Positions 36,801 to 46,035 of a stretch of 64,000 nt of DNA are shown here, piece by piece; the stretch's first letter is position 1, and each line of letters begins with the position of its first letter. Origin of the DNA: an uncultured Caldimonas sp. (lineage in GTDB: Bacteria; Pseudomonadota; Gammaproteobacteria; Burkholderiales; Burkholderiaceae); NCBI RefSeq assembly GCF_946480305.1, contig NZ_CAMLJQ010000003.1, positions 62,001-126,000 of the forward strand, written 5' to 3'. The notes under the pieces were generated by a model. The model was given only the letters and a program-made list of their open reading frames with translations. It searched no databases and was not told the origin of the DNA. The position numbers were made by a program, and so were the translations under genes.

Positions 36801-37980
36801 GCATGTGAAGGCCGGGCGTACGGGCGGCGCGGGCCGCTGGCGCGATGTGCTGCGCCTGGTGCGTGGCCTGGCGAACCGGCGGTTCGTGCGTCCGCTGCGC
36901 TCGAGCGCGGCCCAGGCCGTGGGCGTGATGGGCGGTGTGCTGGCAGCGGGTGCCGCGCATGCCGTGAGCCTGCCGCAGGACAAGGCCGAAGCGCTGTACC
37001 ACGTCTACGACGGCGGCGGCGTCAAGGCCACCGGCCCGGCGCTGCTGGTGCGCAAGAGCATGGCCGACCGGGTGTCGCTGTCGGCCTCGTACTACGTGGA
37101 CGCCGTGAGCAATGCGTCGATCGACGTCGTCACCACGGCCAGCAAGTTCGACGAACGCCGCAACGAATACGGCCTGGGCGCCGACTACGTGTACCGCGAC
37201 GCGCTGATGTCGGTGTCGTTCTCCAACAGCACCGAGCCCGACTACACCGCGCGCGCGTTCAGCATCGACGTGGCGCAAGAGGTGTTCGGCGGCATGACCA
37301 CGGTGAACCTCGGCTTCACACGCGCCTCGGACGAGGTCGGCCGCTCGGACACCGGCTTCTTCGACACCGCCAGCCACTGGCGCTACCGCCTGGGGGCCAC
37401 GCAGATCCTGTCGCCGACCTGGCTGGCCAGCGCCAACCTCGAGGTGGTGGCGGACAGCGGCTACCTCGGCAGCCCCTATCGCGTGGCGCGCGTGTTCGGC
37501 GCGGCTGTGCCGGAGCGCAACCCGCGCACCCGTTCCAGCCGGGCGCTCAAGTTCCGCGTCGTCGGCGCGCCGTGGGCCGGCAGCTCGGTGCATGCCGAGT
37601 ACCGCTACTTCTGGGACACCTGGGACATCCAGGCCCACACTGTGCAGTTCGGCTACAGCCGCTACTTCGGTGAGAAGTGGCTGGCCGACTGGTACGTGCG
37701 TTACCACAGCCAGTCGAAGGCGCTGTTCTACAGCGACAACGCCACCACCGAGACCACCTACATCTCGCGCAACCGGCAACTGAGCACGTTCAACACCCTG
37801 GGCCTGGGCGGCAAGGTGTCGTACCGCTTCGCGCAGCAGCCGGGCCGGTACGACGTGAAGGCGCACGCGGCCTATGAGCTGAAGCGCTTCAACTACAGCG
37901 ATTTCACCGACATCCGGACGGGCGCGAAGTACAGGCACAACGCCAACGTGTTCCAGATCTACCTGTCGGCCACCTATTGA
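36787..37980 (+). CDS. DUF3570 family outer-membrane protein
   Basis: A 397-residue protein that starts with GTG inside the end of the DUF4266 gene (14-base overlap). A long basic N-terminus (about 43 residues) precedes the hydrophobic core VGVMGGVLAAGAAHA, after which the chain is barrel-like throughout (YYVDAVSNASIDVVTTASKF, VSLSASYY, FQIYLSATY at the end). DUF3570 and DUF4266 genes occur as a pair with ApbE and TlpA-like genes in many bacteria; the role is unknown. A porin or channel for the lipoprotein is one option. Confidence 0.82.
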   Translation: MAAIEHVKAGRTGGAGRWRDVLRLVRGLANRRFVRPLRSSAAQAVGVMGGVLAAGAAHAVSLPQDKAEALYHVYDGGGVKATGPALLVRKSMADRVSLSASYYVDAVSNASIDVVTTASKFDERRNEYGLGADYVYRDALMSVSFSNSTEPDYTARAFSIDVAQEVFGGMTTVNLGFTRASDEVGRSDTGFFDTASHWRYRLGATQILSPTWLASANLEVVADSGYLGSPYRVARVFGAAVPERNPRTRSSRALKFRVVGAPWAGSSVHAEYRYFWDTWDIQAHTVQFGYSRYFGEKWLADWYVRYHSQSKALFYSDNATTETTYISRNRQLSTFNTLGLGGKVSYRFAQQPGRYDVKAHAAYELKRFNYSDFTDIRTGAKYRHNANVFQIYLSATY

Positions 37981-37992
37981 CGGAGCAAGTGC

Positions 37993-38595
37993 ATGTTCAC
38001 CCGATGCTGCCAGGCCCTGGCCCTGGTGTGGTTCATCAGCTGTGGCGCGGCGGTTGCGCAAAGCACAGAGGCCCCTGTGCCGGCACCTGCCGCCAGCGCG
38101 CCGGAGCCCGCGCCCGCGGCCAGCGCGCCCTCTGCGGAGCCGGCCGCCCAGGGCAACCTCGACGACCGCATCCAGGCGTTGAAGAACGACGTGATCCAGC
38201 TCAACCGCGATCTGCTCGTGCTCGAGGAAGAACTGCTGTTCCCCGCCAGCACGCAGGTGGCGGTGTTCGTCTCGATGGACGTGGGCAAGCTGTTCGCGCT
38301 CGACTCGGTGCAGGTCAAGCTCGACGACAAGGTGGTCGCGAACTACCTCTACACGCCCGCTGAAGTCGCAGCGCTGCACCGCGGTGGCGTGCAGCGCGTG
38401 TACCTCGGCAACCTGAAGGCCGGCGAGCACGAGATCGTGGCCTTCTTCACCGGCGTGGGCCCGCACGAGCGCGACTACCGCCGCGGCACCACGATCAGGT
38501 TCGAAAAGGGCACCGACGCGAAGTACATCGAGCTGCGCATCAAGGACTCCACCGGCAAGCTGCAGCCGGAGTTCGACGTGAAGGTCTGGCAGTAG
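37993..38595 (+). CDS. Periplasmic coiled-coil and beta-domain protein of unknown function
   Basis: A 200-residue exported protein. The signal peptide ends at about AVA-QS, an Ala/Pro linker spans about residues 24-52, a short coiled coil follows (LDDRIQALKNDVIQLNRDLL), then a beta-rich domain (VAVFVSMDVGKLFALDSVQV, GVQRVYLGNLKAGEHEIVAF). I do not recognise the family. The linker-plus-coiled-coil layout suggests a protein reaching across the periplasm to a membrane partner. It follows DUF3570 by 12 bases. Confidence 0.75.
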   Translation: MFTRCCQALALVWFISCGAAVAQSTEAPVPAPAASAPEPAPAASAPSAEPAAQGNLDDRIQALKNDVIQLNRDLLVLEEELLFPASTQVAVFVSMDVGKLFALDSVQVKLDDKVVANYLYTPAEVAALHRGGVQRVYLGNLKAGEHEIVAFFTGVGPHERDYRRGTTIRFEKGTDAKYIELRIKDSTGKLQPEFDVKVWQ

Positions 38596-38608
38596 GCATA
38601 GGCGGCAC

Positions 38609-40510
38609 ATGCACTTGAAGAAGATCCCGCTGCGGCGCAGCGCCCACCGGCTGGCGGCGGGCCTGCTCGCGGGCCTGCTCGGCGTTGGCGCGGCCGTGGC
38701 GGAAGAAGCGAGTCCCAAGGTCGTGAAGGCGCCGCACTACGGCGATGGGCTGTTCTATTTCTTCCAGGACCGCTACTTCACCTCGCTGACCACGCTGATG
38801 GTGTCGCAGCACTTCGAGCGCGTGCCGCACCATGAAGACGAAGCCGAGGTGCTGCGCGGCGGCATGCTGCTGTCGTACGGCCTGCACCGCGAAGCCGGGC
38901 GCATCTTCGAGCAGCTGATCGAGCGCAATGCCAAGCCGGCGGTGCGTGACCGTGCCTGGTTCTACCTCGCGAAGATCCGCTACCAGCGGGGCTACCTCGA
39001 CGACGCGCAGGCGGCGCTCGACCGGGTGGAAAAGAACCTGCCGCCGGAGCTCGAAGAAGAACGCCAGCTGCTCGGCGCCTACCTCTCGATGGCACGCGGC
39101 GACTATGCCGCCGCAGCCGCCGCGCTGCGTGCGATGCCGAAACCGCGCGAAGGTGCCGAATACGCGCGCTACAACCTCGGGGTCGCGCTGATCAAGGGCG
39201 GCGACACGACGGCCGGCACGCCCTTGCTCGACGAGATCGGCAAGGCGCCCGCACGCGACGAGGAACAACGCAGCCTGCGCGACAGGGCCAACGTGGCGCT
39301 CGGCTTTGCCGCATTGCAGGGAAATCAGCCGCAGCAGGCGCGCACCTACCTGGAGCGCGTGCGCCTGCAGGCGGCCCAGTCGAACAAGGCGTTGCTGGGC
39401 TTCGGCTGGGCGGCCGCGTCGATGGACAACCCCAAGCTGGCGCTGGTGCCGTGGTTGGAGCTGGCGCAGCGCGAGGGCAGCGATGCGGCCGTGCTGGAAG
39501 CGAAGATCGCCGTGCCCTACGCGTATGCCGAGCTGGGTGCCTACGGCCACGCGCTGCAGCGCTACAACGACGCGATTGCCGCCTACGAACGCGAAGCCAC
39601 CGCACTGGACGAATCGATTGCCGCCATCCGCTCGGGCAAGCTGGTCGAAGGGCTGCTGGAGCACAACCCCGGCGACGAGATGGGCTGGTTCTGGAGCCTG
39701 CGCGAGCTGCCGGAGATGCCGCATGCGAACCACCTGACGCAGGTACTGGCGCGGCACGACTTCCAGGAAGCGTTCAAGAACTACCGGGACCTGCTGTTCC
39801 TCGCGAGGAACCTGCAGCAGTGGCAGGACAACCTGGGCGTGTTCACCGACATGCTCGAACACCGCAGCCGCGCCTACGCACAACGCCTGCCCGAGATCCT
39901 TCAGCGCGCGCGCCAGACCGAGAACGGCCTGGAGGCGCTGCAGCAACGCCACGAAGCCTTGAGGGCGGCGCTCGAGCAGGCCGAGGCAGAGGCGGATGGC
40001 AAGGCGTTTGCCGATGCCCGCGAACGCGAGCTGCTGACGCGGCTGGAGCGCGTGCGGCAGTTGCTGGAGCGCGTGGGCCCCGAGCCCGACGCGCAACCCG
40101 CGCAGGACCGCTACCGGCTCGCCGCCGGCGTGCTCGAGTGGCAGCTGGCGCAGAGCTTCCCCTCGCGACTGTGGGCTGCCAAGAAGGGCTTCCGCTCGAT
40201 TGCCGAGCAGATCGAGCAGGCGCGCGAGAGCGAGGCCGCACTGGCCCAGGCACAGCGTGACGAGCCCGCGCGATTCGCCGAGTTCGCGGCGCGCATCCCC
40301 GCGCTCGACCAGCGGTTGCAGGCGCTCGCGCCGAGGGTCGCGACGTTGACGCAGGAACAGCAACAGGTGGTCGAAGGACTCGCGGTGGCGGAGCTGACCC
40401 GGCAGAAGGAGCGTCTGGCCGTGTACGCGACGCAGGCACGCTTTGCGGTCGCGCAGCTGTATGACCACGCCAAGCTGAAGCAGGAGGGCGGCCATGCAGC
40501 CCAGAAGTAG
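38609..40510 (+). CDS. Large periplasmic TPR protein
   Basis: A 633-residue exported protein. After a signal peptide (to about AVA-EE) come GDGLFYFFQDRYFTSLTTLM and an array of TPR-like helical repeats (about residues 50-350), then Arg/Glu-rich coiled-coil stretches (about 400-600). The layout recalls TPR scaffold proteins of the Myxococcus gliding motor (AgmU/GltD type), but this is a similarity of plan, not shown homology. Its end overlaps the next TPR gene by 17 bases. Confidence 0.78.
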   Translation: MHLKKIPLRRSAHRLAAGLLAGLLGVGAAVAEEASPKVVKAPHYGDGLFYFFQDRYFTSLTTLMVSQHFERVPHHEDEAEVLRGGMLLSYGLHREAGRIFEQLIERNAKPAVRDRAWFYLAKIRYQRGYLDDAQAALDRVEKNLPPELEEERQLLGAYLSMARGDYAAAAAALRAMPKPREGAEYARYNLGVALIKGGDTTAGTPLLDEIGKAPARDEEQRSLRDRANVALGFAALQGNQPQQARTYLERVRLQAAQSNKALLGFGWAAASMDNPKLALVPWLELAQREGSDAAVLEAKIAVPYAYAELGAYGHALQRYNDAIAAYEREATALDESIAAIRSGKLVEGLLEHNPGDEMGWFWSLRELPEMPHANHLTQVLARHDFQEAFKNYRDLLFLARNLQQWQDNLGVFTDMLEHRSRAYAQRLPEILQRARQTENGLEALQQRHEALRAALEQAEAEADGKAFADARERELLTRLERVRQLLERVGPEPDAQPAQDRYRLAAGVLEWQLAQSFPSRLWAAKKGFRSIAEQIEQARESEAALAQAQRDEPARFAEFAARIPALDQRLQALAPRVATLTQEQQQVVEGLAVAELTRQKERLAVYATQARFAVAQLYDHAKLKQEGGHAAQK

Positions 40511-43319
40511 CGCGCTCCTGCTGCTCGCGCTGGCCCTTGGCGCGTGCTCCTTCGGCGGGCGCAAGGGCACGCCCGACAACGCGCCGACGCTGAAGGCCCT
40601 GGCCGGGCGCGAGGTGACGATCGAAGCCGACCCCGGCATCGAAGCCAGCGAAGAGCAGACGATCGCCGCGTATCGCAAGTTCCTGGAGGTGGCGCCGCAC
40701 GCGCCGCAGCGCTCGGAAGCGATGCGCCGGCTCGGCGACCTGGAAATGGATCTGGCCGACAACCGCAGCGTCAACGGCGAAGCCACGACGCAAAACGGCG
40801 CCCCCGACTACAAGGCTGCCATCGCCCGCTACCAGGACTATCTCAAGGCCTACCCCAAGGATCCGGGCAACGACCGCGTGCTCTACCAGCTTTCGCGCGC
40901 GCATGAGCAGCAGGGCGAGCTGGAGACCGCGCTGGCCACGCTCGACCGGCTGGTGGCCGAATACCCGCACACGGACTATCGCGACGAGGCGCACTTCCGC
41001 CGTGGCGAGCTGCTGTTCACCGCACGCGCCTACCCCAGGGCCGAGCAGGCCTATGAAGCGGTGCTGGCGGGCGGCGACGACAACCCCTATCGCGAGCGGG
41101 CGCTCTACATGCACGGTTGGTCGTTGTTCAAGCAGGGCAAGCTCGAGGAGTCGCTGGAGTCGTTCTTCGGCGTGCTCGACCTGACGATCGCCGGGCATGA
41201 AGGCGAGGCCGAGCTCGAGAGCATCGAAGGCCTGAGTCGTGCTGATCGCGAGCTGGTGGAAGACACATTCCGCGTCGCCAGCCTGTCGCTGCAGAACCTG
41301 CAGGGCGCCGAATCGATCCCGGCGTACATGACCACCGACGCGCGCCGGTCGTACGAATTCCGCGTCTACCAGCAGCTCGGCGAGCTGTACATCCGCCAGG
41401 AGCGCGTGAAGGACGCGGCCGACACGCTCGGTGCTTTCGCGCGGCGGCACCCGCTGCACGCGCAGGCGCCGGTGCTGCAGGCGCGCGTGATCGACATCTA
41501 CCAGCAGACCGGCTTCGCGACGCTGGCGCTGGAGGCCAAGAAGGCCTATGTGGAGCACTACGGCGTCGACAGCGAATTCCGCCGCGCCAACCCGGCCGGC
41601 TGGGAGAAGGCGCAGCCGCTCGTGAAGGCGCACCTTTCGGAGCTGGCGCGCCACCATCACGCCGCGGCGCAGAAGAGCAAGGCCACGGCCGACTACCAGG
41701 AGGCGGTGAAGTGGTACCGGGCGTACATCGCGTCCTTCCCGAACGACCCCGAGGCCGCGCAGAACAACTTCCTGCTGGCCGAGCTGCTGTTCGAGGACAA
41801 CCGCCACGACGAAGCCGCCATCGAGTACGAAAAAGTGGCGTACGAGTACCCACAGCACGCCCGCGCGGCCGATGCCGGCTACTCCGCACTGCTCAGCTAC
41901 GCAGCGCAGGAGAAGAAGCTGCCCCCCGTGCAGGCGCAGCCGCTGCAGCGCACCGCGGTGGAAAGTTCGCTGCGTTTCGCCACGGCTTTCCCGACGGACC
42001 CGCGTACCGGCCCCGTGCTCGCGAATGCGGCCGAGAAGCTGTATGCGTTGAACGACGGCGAGCGTGCGGCGGGCGTGGCACAGCAGGTGCTGGCGCTCGA
42101 GCCGCCCGCGGCCGAAGCACAGCGCCGCGTGGCGTGGACCGTGATCGCGCACACCTCGTTCGAGGCGGGCCGGTTCGACCAGGCCGAGCAGGCCTATGCA
42201 CAGGTGGTGGCCCTGACGCCGCAGGACGACAAGGCGCGCAACGACCTCGTCGAGCGCCAGGCGGCCGCGATCTACAAGCAGGGCGAGAAGGCGCGCGAGG
42301 CAGGGCAGGCGCGCGACGCCGTGGCGCACTTCGAGCGCATCGCGGCGGTCGCCCCGCAGTCGGCCGTGCGCGCCACTGCGCAGTACGACGCGGCTGCTTC
42401 GCTCATCGCCCTGAAGGACTGGGCGCCCGCAGCGCGGTCGCTGGAAGACTTCCGCCGCCGCTACCCCAACCATCCGCTGCAAGGCGAGGTGGCCGGCAAA
42501 CTCGCGGTCGTCTACCTCGAACAGCAGGAGTGGGCACCGGCCGCCGCCGAGTTCGAGCGCATCGCTGCCAGCCACAAGGATCCGGCGCTCGCGCGTGAGG
42601 CGCAGTGGCAGGCCGCGGGGCTGCATGAAAAGGCGGCCGAGAAATCAGGCTCGCGTACTGCCGCCGTGAAAGCCTACGAGCGCTACCTGCAACAGCACCC
42701 TCAACCGCTGGAGCCTGCCGTGGAAGCACGCTACCGGCTCGCACGGCTTGCCAGGGCGGAGGGGCAGGGCGCACGCGAACTGCAGTGGATGAAGGCGGTG
42801 CTGCAGACGGACCAGAGCGGCGGAGCCGCTCGCACCGTGCGCACACGGTACCTGGGTGCCACGGCCGCGCTGGCCCTGGCGCAGCCGGTGTTCGACGACT
42901 ACCGCAAGATCAGGCTGGTCGAGCCGCTGGCGAAGCAGCTCAAGCTCAAGAAGGCCAGGATGGAGGACACGCTCAAGGCCTATGGCGTGGCAGCCGACTA
43001 CGGTGTGGCCGAAGTGACCACGGCGGCGACCTTCCACATTGCCGCGCTGTACGCCGATTTCGGCAAGGCGATGCTCGACTCGCAGCGACCCAAGCGGCTG
43101 TCGAAGCTGGAGCTGGAGCAATACAACGTGATGCTCGAAGAGCAGGCGTATCCGTTCGAGGAAAAGGCGATGGAGCTGCACGAGGTCAACGCGAAGCGTG
43201 CCGCGGCCGGCTTCTACGACGAATGGGTGCAGCGCAGCTTTGCAGCCTTGGCGCAGTTGCGGCCGGTGCGCTATGGCAAGGCGGAGCGCAGCGAAGGAGT
43301 GATCGATGCGATCCGCTGA
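40494..43319 (+). CDS. Very large TPR lipoprotein
   Basis: A 941-residue lipoprotein (LGAC18) made almost wholly of TPR-like repeats of the outer-membrane-assembly type: AIARYQDYLKAYPKDPGNDR, ATLDRLVAEYPHTDYRDEAHF, DEAAIEYEKVAYEYPQHARA and others from about residue 50 to 800. It should sit on the periplasmic face of the outer membrane and hold several partners. Overlaps at both ends couple it to its TPR neighbours. Confidence 0.82.
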   Translation: MQPRSSALLLLALALGACSFGGRKGTPDNAPTLKALAGREVTIEADPGIEASEEQTIAAYRKFLEVAPHAPQRSEAMRRLGDLEMDLADNRSVNGEATTQNGAPDYKAAIARYQDYLKAYPKDPGNDRVLYQLSRAHEQQGELETALATLDRLVAEYPHTDYRDEAHFRRGELLFTARAYPRAEQAYEAVLAGGDDNPYRERALYMHGWSLFKQGKLEESLESFFGVLDLTIAGHEGEAELESIEGLSRADRELVEDTFRVASLSLQNLQGAESIPAYMTTDARRSYEFRVYQQLGELYIRQERVKDAADTLGAFARRHPLHAQAPVLQARVIDIYQQTGFATLALEAKKAYVEHYGVDSEFRRANPAGWEKAQPLVKAHLSELARHHHAAAQKSKATADYQEAVKWYRAYIASFPNDPEAAQNNFLLAELLFEDNRHDEAAIEYEKVAYEYPQHARAADAGYSALLSYAAQEKKLPPVQAQPLQRTAVESSLRFATAFPTDPRTGPVLANAAEKLYALNDGERAAGVAQQVLALEPPAAEAQRRVAWTVIAHTSFEAGRFDQAEQAYAQVVALTPQDDKARNDLVERQAAAIYKQGEKAREAGQARDAVAHFERIAAVAPQSAVRATAQYDAAASLIALKDWAPAARSLEDFRRRYPNHPLQGEVAGKLAVVYLEQQEWAPAAAEFERIAASHKDPALAREAQWQAAGLHEKAAEKSGSRTAAVKAYERYLQQHPQPLEPAVEARYRLARLARAEGQGARELQWMKAVLQTDQSGGAARTVRTRYLGATAALALAQPVFDDYRKIRLVEPLAKQLKLKKARMEDTLKAYGVAADYGVAEVTTAATFHIAALYADFGKAMLDSQRPKRLSKLELEQYNVMLEEQAYPFEEKAMELHEVNAKRAAAGFYDEWVQRSFAALAQLRPVRYGKAERSEGVIDAIR

Positions 43320-43983
43320 GACCACCAGGGCGATGCGTGCGGTGCTGGCTGCTTGCGCTGCTGCTCTGGCCGGCTGCGCGCTGATGCCGGCGCCGCAAGC
43401 GCCCGCGCCGGTGCCTGCCACGGCCACCCCGGCGGCTCCCGCTCAGGCCGCAGCAGCGCCGGTGCCCGCGCAGCTGCCGGTCGACGCCAACGCCCAACGG
43501 CTGTTCGACGAAGCGCGCCGGGCGCTCGCGGCGGGCCGCACCGAGCAGGCCGAACGGGCTTTCAAGACGCTGACCCGTTCGCATCCTGACCTTGGCGGGC
43601 CCCATGCCAACCTCGGCCTGATCTACCGCCGGGCCGGCAAGCTGGACGACGCGATCGCGGCCCTCCAGGAAGCCGTGCGCGTGAGCCCGCGCCAGCCGGT
43701 GTACTTCAACCAGCTCGGCATTGCGTACCGTCACAAGGGCGAGTTCACCAAGGCGCGGGCTGCTTATGAACAGGCCATCGCGCTCGATGCGCACTACGCC
43801 GAGCCCCACCTCAACCTCGGCATCCTGCATGACCTGTACCTGGGCGAGGCGCAGCGCGCGCTGGAGCTGTACGACCGCTACCTTGCGCTCGCCGGGAGTG
43901 ATGCCACGGTGGCCAAGTGGGTCGTCGACCTGAAGAACCGCAAGCCGGCCCCGGTGCAGGTGAGCCGCAAGGAGAAGGAATGA
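43306..43983 (+). CDS. TPR lipoprotein
   Basis: A 225-residue lipoprotein (LAGC24) with an Ala/Pro linker (about residues 28-60) and four TPR motifs (about 65-200; PHANLGLIYRRAGKLDDAIA and YFNQLGIAYRHKGEFTKARA are clear). It overlaps the previous gene by 14 bases and the next by four (ATGA). It resembles small TPR lipoproteins that help assemble pili or gliding motors. Likely a third scaffold of the same machine. Confidence 0.82.
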   Translation: MRSAETTRAMRAVLAACAAALAGCALMPAPQAPAPVPATATPAAPAQAAAAPVPAQLPVDANAQRLFDEARRALAAGRTEQAERAFKTLTRSHPDLGGPHANLGLIYRRAGKLDDAIAALQEAVRVSPRQPVYFNQLGIAYRHKGEFTKARAAYEQAIALDAHYAEPHLNLGILHDLYLGEAQRALELYDRYLALAGSDATVAKWVVDLKNRKPAPVQVSRKEKE

Positions 43984-44270
43984 AGCCCGTCCTGCTGATC
44001 GCCGCCTTGTCGATGGCCGCGTTGCCGGCCCTCGCGCAGGACCGCGCCGACATCGACCGCACCCAGATCATCGGCAACCGCGAGCTGCCCAAGGTGCTCT
44101 ACATCGTGCCCTGGAAGAAGCCGGTGCCGGGCGAACTGTCGGGCCGCCCGATGGAAAGCGTGCTCGACGAGGCGCTCGCGCCGGTCGACCGCGACGTGTT
44201 CCGCCGCCACGTGCACTACGACGCCCAGATCCAGGCGCGCAACGCACCCCCGTCCCCACCGTCCAAGTAA
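43980..44270 (+). CDS. Small periplasmic protein of unknown function
   Basis: A 96-residue protein with a signal peptide (MKPVLLIAALSMAALPALA-QD) and a mature domain marked by RTQIIGNRELPKVLYIVPWK and a Pro-rich end. I do not recognise it. It is coupled to the TPR lipoprotein gene by an ATGA overlap and precedes exbB by 35 bases, so it probably belongs to the periplasmic part of the ExbBD-driven complex. Confidence 0.75.
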   Translation: MKPVLLIAALSMAALPALAQDRADIDRTQIIGNRELPKVLYIVPWKKPVPGELSGRPMESVLDEALAPVDRDVFRRHVHYDAQIQARNAPPSPPSK

Positions 44271-44305
44271 ACACAACACCATTTCGTCGTTTAGGAGAGA
44301 AGTCG

Positions 44306-44959
44306 ATGAATGCCTTCGAATTCGCCGTGAAGTTCGTCCAGGACAGCGGCATGTTCATCTATATCAGCATCCTCATCATGGCGGTGGGGCTGGCCATTGC
44401 GATCGAGCGCTACGTGTTCCTGCAGCGCGCGCGCAGCCAGAACCGCAAGCTGTGGTCGCAGGTGCTGCCGATGCTGCAGAACGGCAAGTTCAAGGACGTC
44501 TACAACCTGGCGGCCGACTCCGATGCCGCGATCGGCAAGATCGTCGCCAACGGCCTCACGCGCATGCAGAGCCCGTCGCGCCGGGAAGACATCGACGCCG
44601 CGATGGAGGAGGGCATGATGGAGATCGTGCCGCGGCTCGAGAAGCGCACGCACTACATCGCCACCTTCGCCAACGTGATCACGCTGGTCGGCCTGCTGGG
44701 TACGGTGGTCGGCCTGATCAAGGGCTTCACTGCGGTGGCGCAGGTCAACCCGGCCGAGAAGGCCGAGATGCTCTCGGCATCGATCTCGATCGCGATGAAC
44801 AACACTGCGTTCGCGCTGATGGTGGCGATCCCGTTCCTGCTGATCCACGCCTTTCTGCAGGCGCGCACCAGCGAGATCGTGGATGGGCTGGAAGCGGCCA
44901 AGATCAGCTTCCTGAACGTCGTGCAGCGCATCAAGGCCGAGGCCGCTCCCGCGAAGTGA
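44306..44959 (+). CDS. ExbB/TolQ/MotA-family proton channel subunit
   Basis: A 217-residue inner-membrane protein with three helices (about residues 14-34, 116-140 and 160-185). The channel helices contain ITLVGLLGTVVGLIKGF and AMNNTAFALMVAIPFLL, with the conserved threonine. Such proteins form a pentamer that uses the proton gradient to move an ExbD pair. AGGAGAGAAG precedes the ATG at 44306. It is not next to tonB, tolA or pal genes, so it serves the operon's own machine. Confidence 0.92.
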   Translation: MNAFEFAVKFVQDSGMFIYISILIMAVGLAIAIERYVFLQRARSQNRKLWSQVLPMLQNGKFKDVYNLAADSDAAIGKIVANGLTRMQSPSRREDIDAAMEEGMMEIVPRLEKRTHYIATFANVITLVGLLGTVVGLIKGFTAVAQVNPAEKAEMLSASISIAMNNTAFALMVAIPFLLIHAFLQARTSEIVDGLEAAKISFLNVVQRIKAEAAPAK

Positions 44960-44964
44960 CCGCC

Positions 44965-45456
44965 ATGGCCGTCCGCCGCCTCCGCAAACAACCGGCCGCG
45001 CTGGAAGTCACCGCGTTCATCAACCTGATCGTGGTGCTGGTGCCTTTCCTGCTGTCGACCGCCGTGTTCACGCGGCTTTCGGTGCTGGAGCTGACGCTGC
45101 CCGCGCAGTCTTCCGGCGTCGAGCAGCTGAAGGTGAACGACCTGAAGCTCGAGATCGTGATCCGGCCCGATGCGCTGGAGGTGGGCGACCGCATCGGCGG
45201 GCTGATCCAGCGCATTCCCAACACCGCGTCGGGCTACGACGTGAAGGCGCTGTCCAGCCTGATGGTGCAGATCAAGCAGCGCTTCCCGGACGCCAAGGCC
45301 GCCACCGTGCTGGCCGGCCCCGACACACCCTACGACGTGCTGGTGCAGGTGATGGACGGCGTGCGCGCGGCCTACACCGCGCAGGGCAAGGAGCTGGTGC
45401 AGTCCGAGCTGTTCCCCGACATCTCGATCGGCGACGCGCCCATCTCGAAGAAGTAG
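44965..45456 (+). CDS. ExbD-family protein with Asn at the proton-site position
   Basis: A 163-residue ExbD/TolR-like protein: short cytoplasmic end, one helix (about residues 16-36) and a periplasmic domain. In the helix the essential aspartate of ExbD/TolR (FID) is replaced by asparagine: VTAFINLIVVLVPFLL, N20. The second ExbD downstream keeps the Asp. An uneven pair with one protonatable member is therefore likely. ATG 44965 lies five bases after exbB. Confidence 0.9.
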   Translation: MAVRRLRKQPAALEVTAFINLIVVLVPFLLSTAVFTRLSVLELTLPAQSSGVEQLKVNDLKLEIVIRPDALEVGDRIGGLIQRIPNTASGYDVKALSSLMVQIKQRFPDAKAATVLAGPDTPYDVLVQVMDGVRAAYTAQGKELVQSELFPDISIGDAPISKK

Positions 45457-45464
45457 GTGCCGCA

Positions 45465-45965
45465 ATGAAGATGACCCCATTGCAAAAGCGCGCCGAACGG
45501 CGCGAGCGCAACCAGTCGCACATCGACATGAACCTGGTCGCGCTGATCGACATCTTCACGATCCTGATCTTCTTCCTGCTGTCGAGCGCGAGCGGCGTCG
45601 AGATCCTGCCCAGCCCGAAAGCCGTGGAGCTGCCGCAGTCGACCGCCGAGGCGGCGCCGCGCGAGACCATCGTGGTGGTCGTCAGTGCGGACGACATCGT
45701 CGTCGATGGTCGCAGCGTCGCTTCCGTGAAGGACGTGATGGGAACCGAAGGCGACCTGATCGCGCCGTTGAAGGCGGAGCTCGACGTGCTGCGCAGCAGC
45801 CGCAAGGTGATCCGCGAGGAGAACGAGGCCTTGAGCCGCGCGGTCACCATCATGGGTGACAAGCACATCCCCTACAGCCTGCTGCGCAAGGTGATGTACA
45901 CGGCCGCCCGCGCCGACTTCACCGACGTGTCGTTCGCGGTCATCAAGAAGTACGAGGCATCATGA
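45465..45965 (+). CDS. ExbD-family protein with the conserved Asp
   Basis: A 166-residue ExbD/TolR-like protein. The membrane helix IDMNLVALIDIFTILIFFLL keeps the proton-site aspartate (D29). The periplasmic domain has an extra coiled-coil stretch (LDVLRSSRKVIREENEALSR) compared with E. coli ExbD. It lies eight bases after the first ExbD gene and presumably forms a heterodimer with it inside the ExbB ring. Confidence 0.9.
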   Translation: MKMTPLQKRAERRERNQSHIDMNLVALIDIFTILIFFLLSSASGVEILPSPKAVELPQSTAEAAPRETIVVVVSADDIVVDGRSVASVKDVMGTEGDLIAPLKAELDVLRSSRKVIREENEALSRAVTIMGDKHIPYSLLRKVMYTAARADFTDVSFAVIKKYEAS

Positions 45966-46035
45966 GCACCGCCCGGCCGCCCGTAGGGGCGAATTCCCTC
46001 TCGGAGGGACAGGCGCTTGCGCCAAGGGAGCATCA

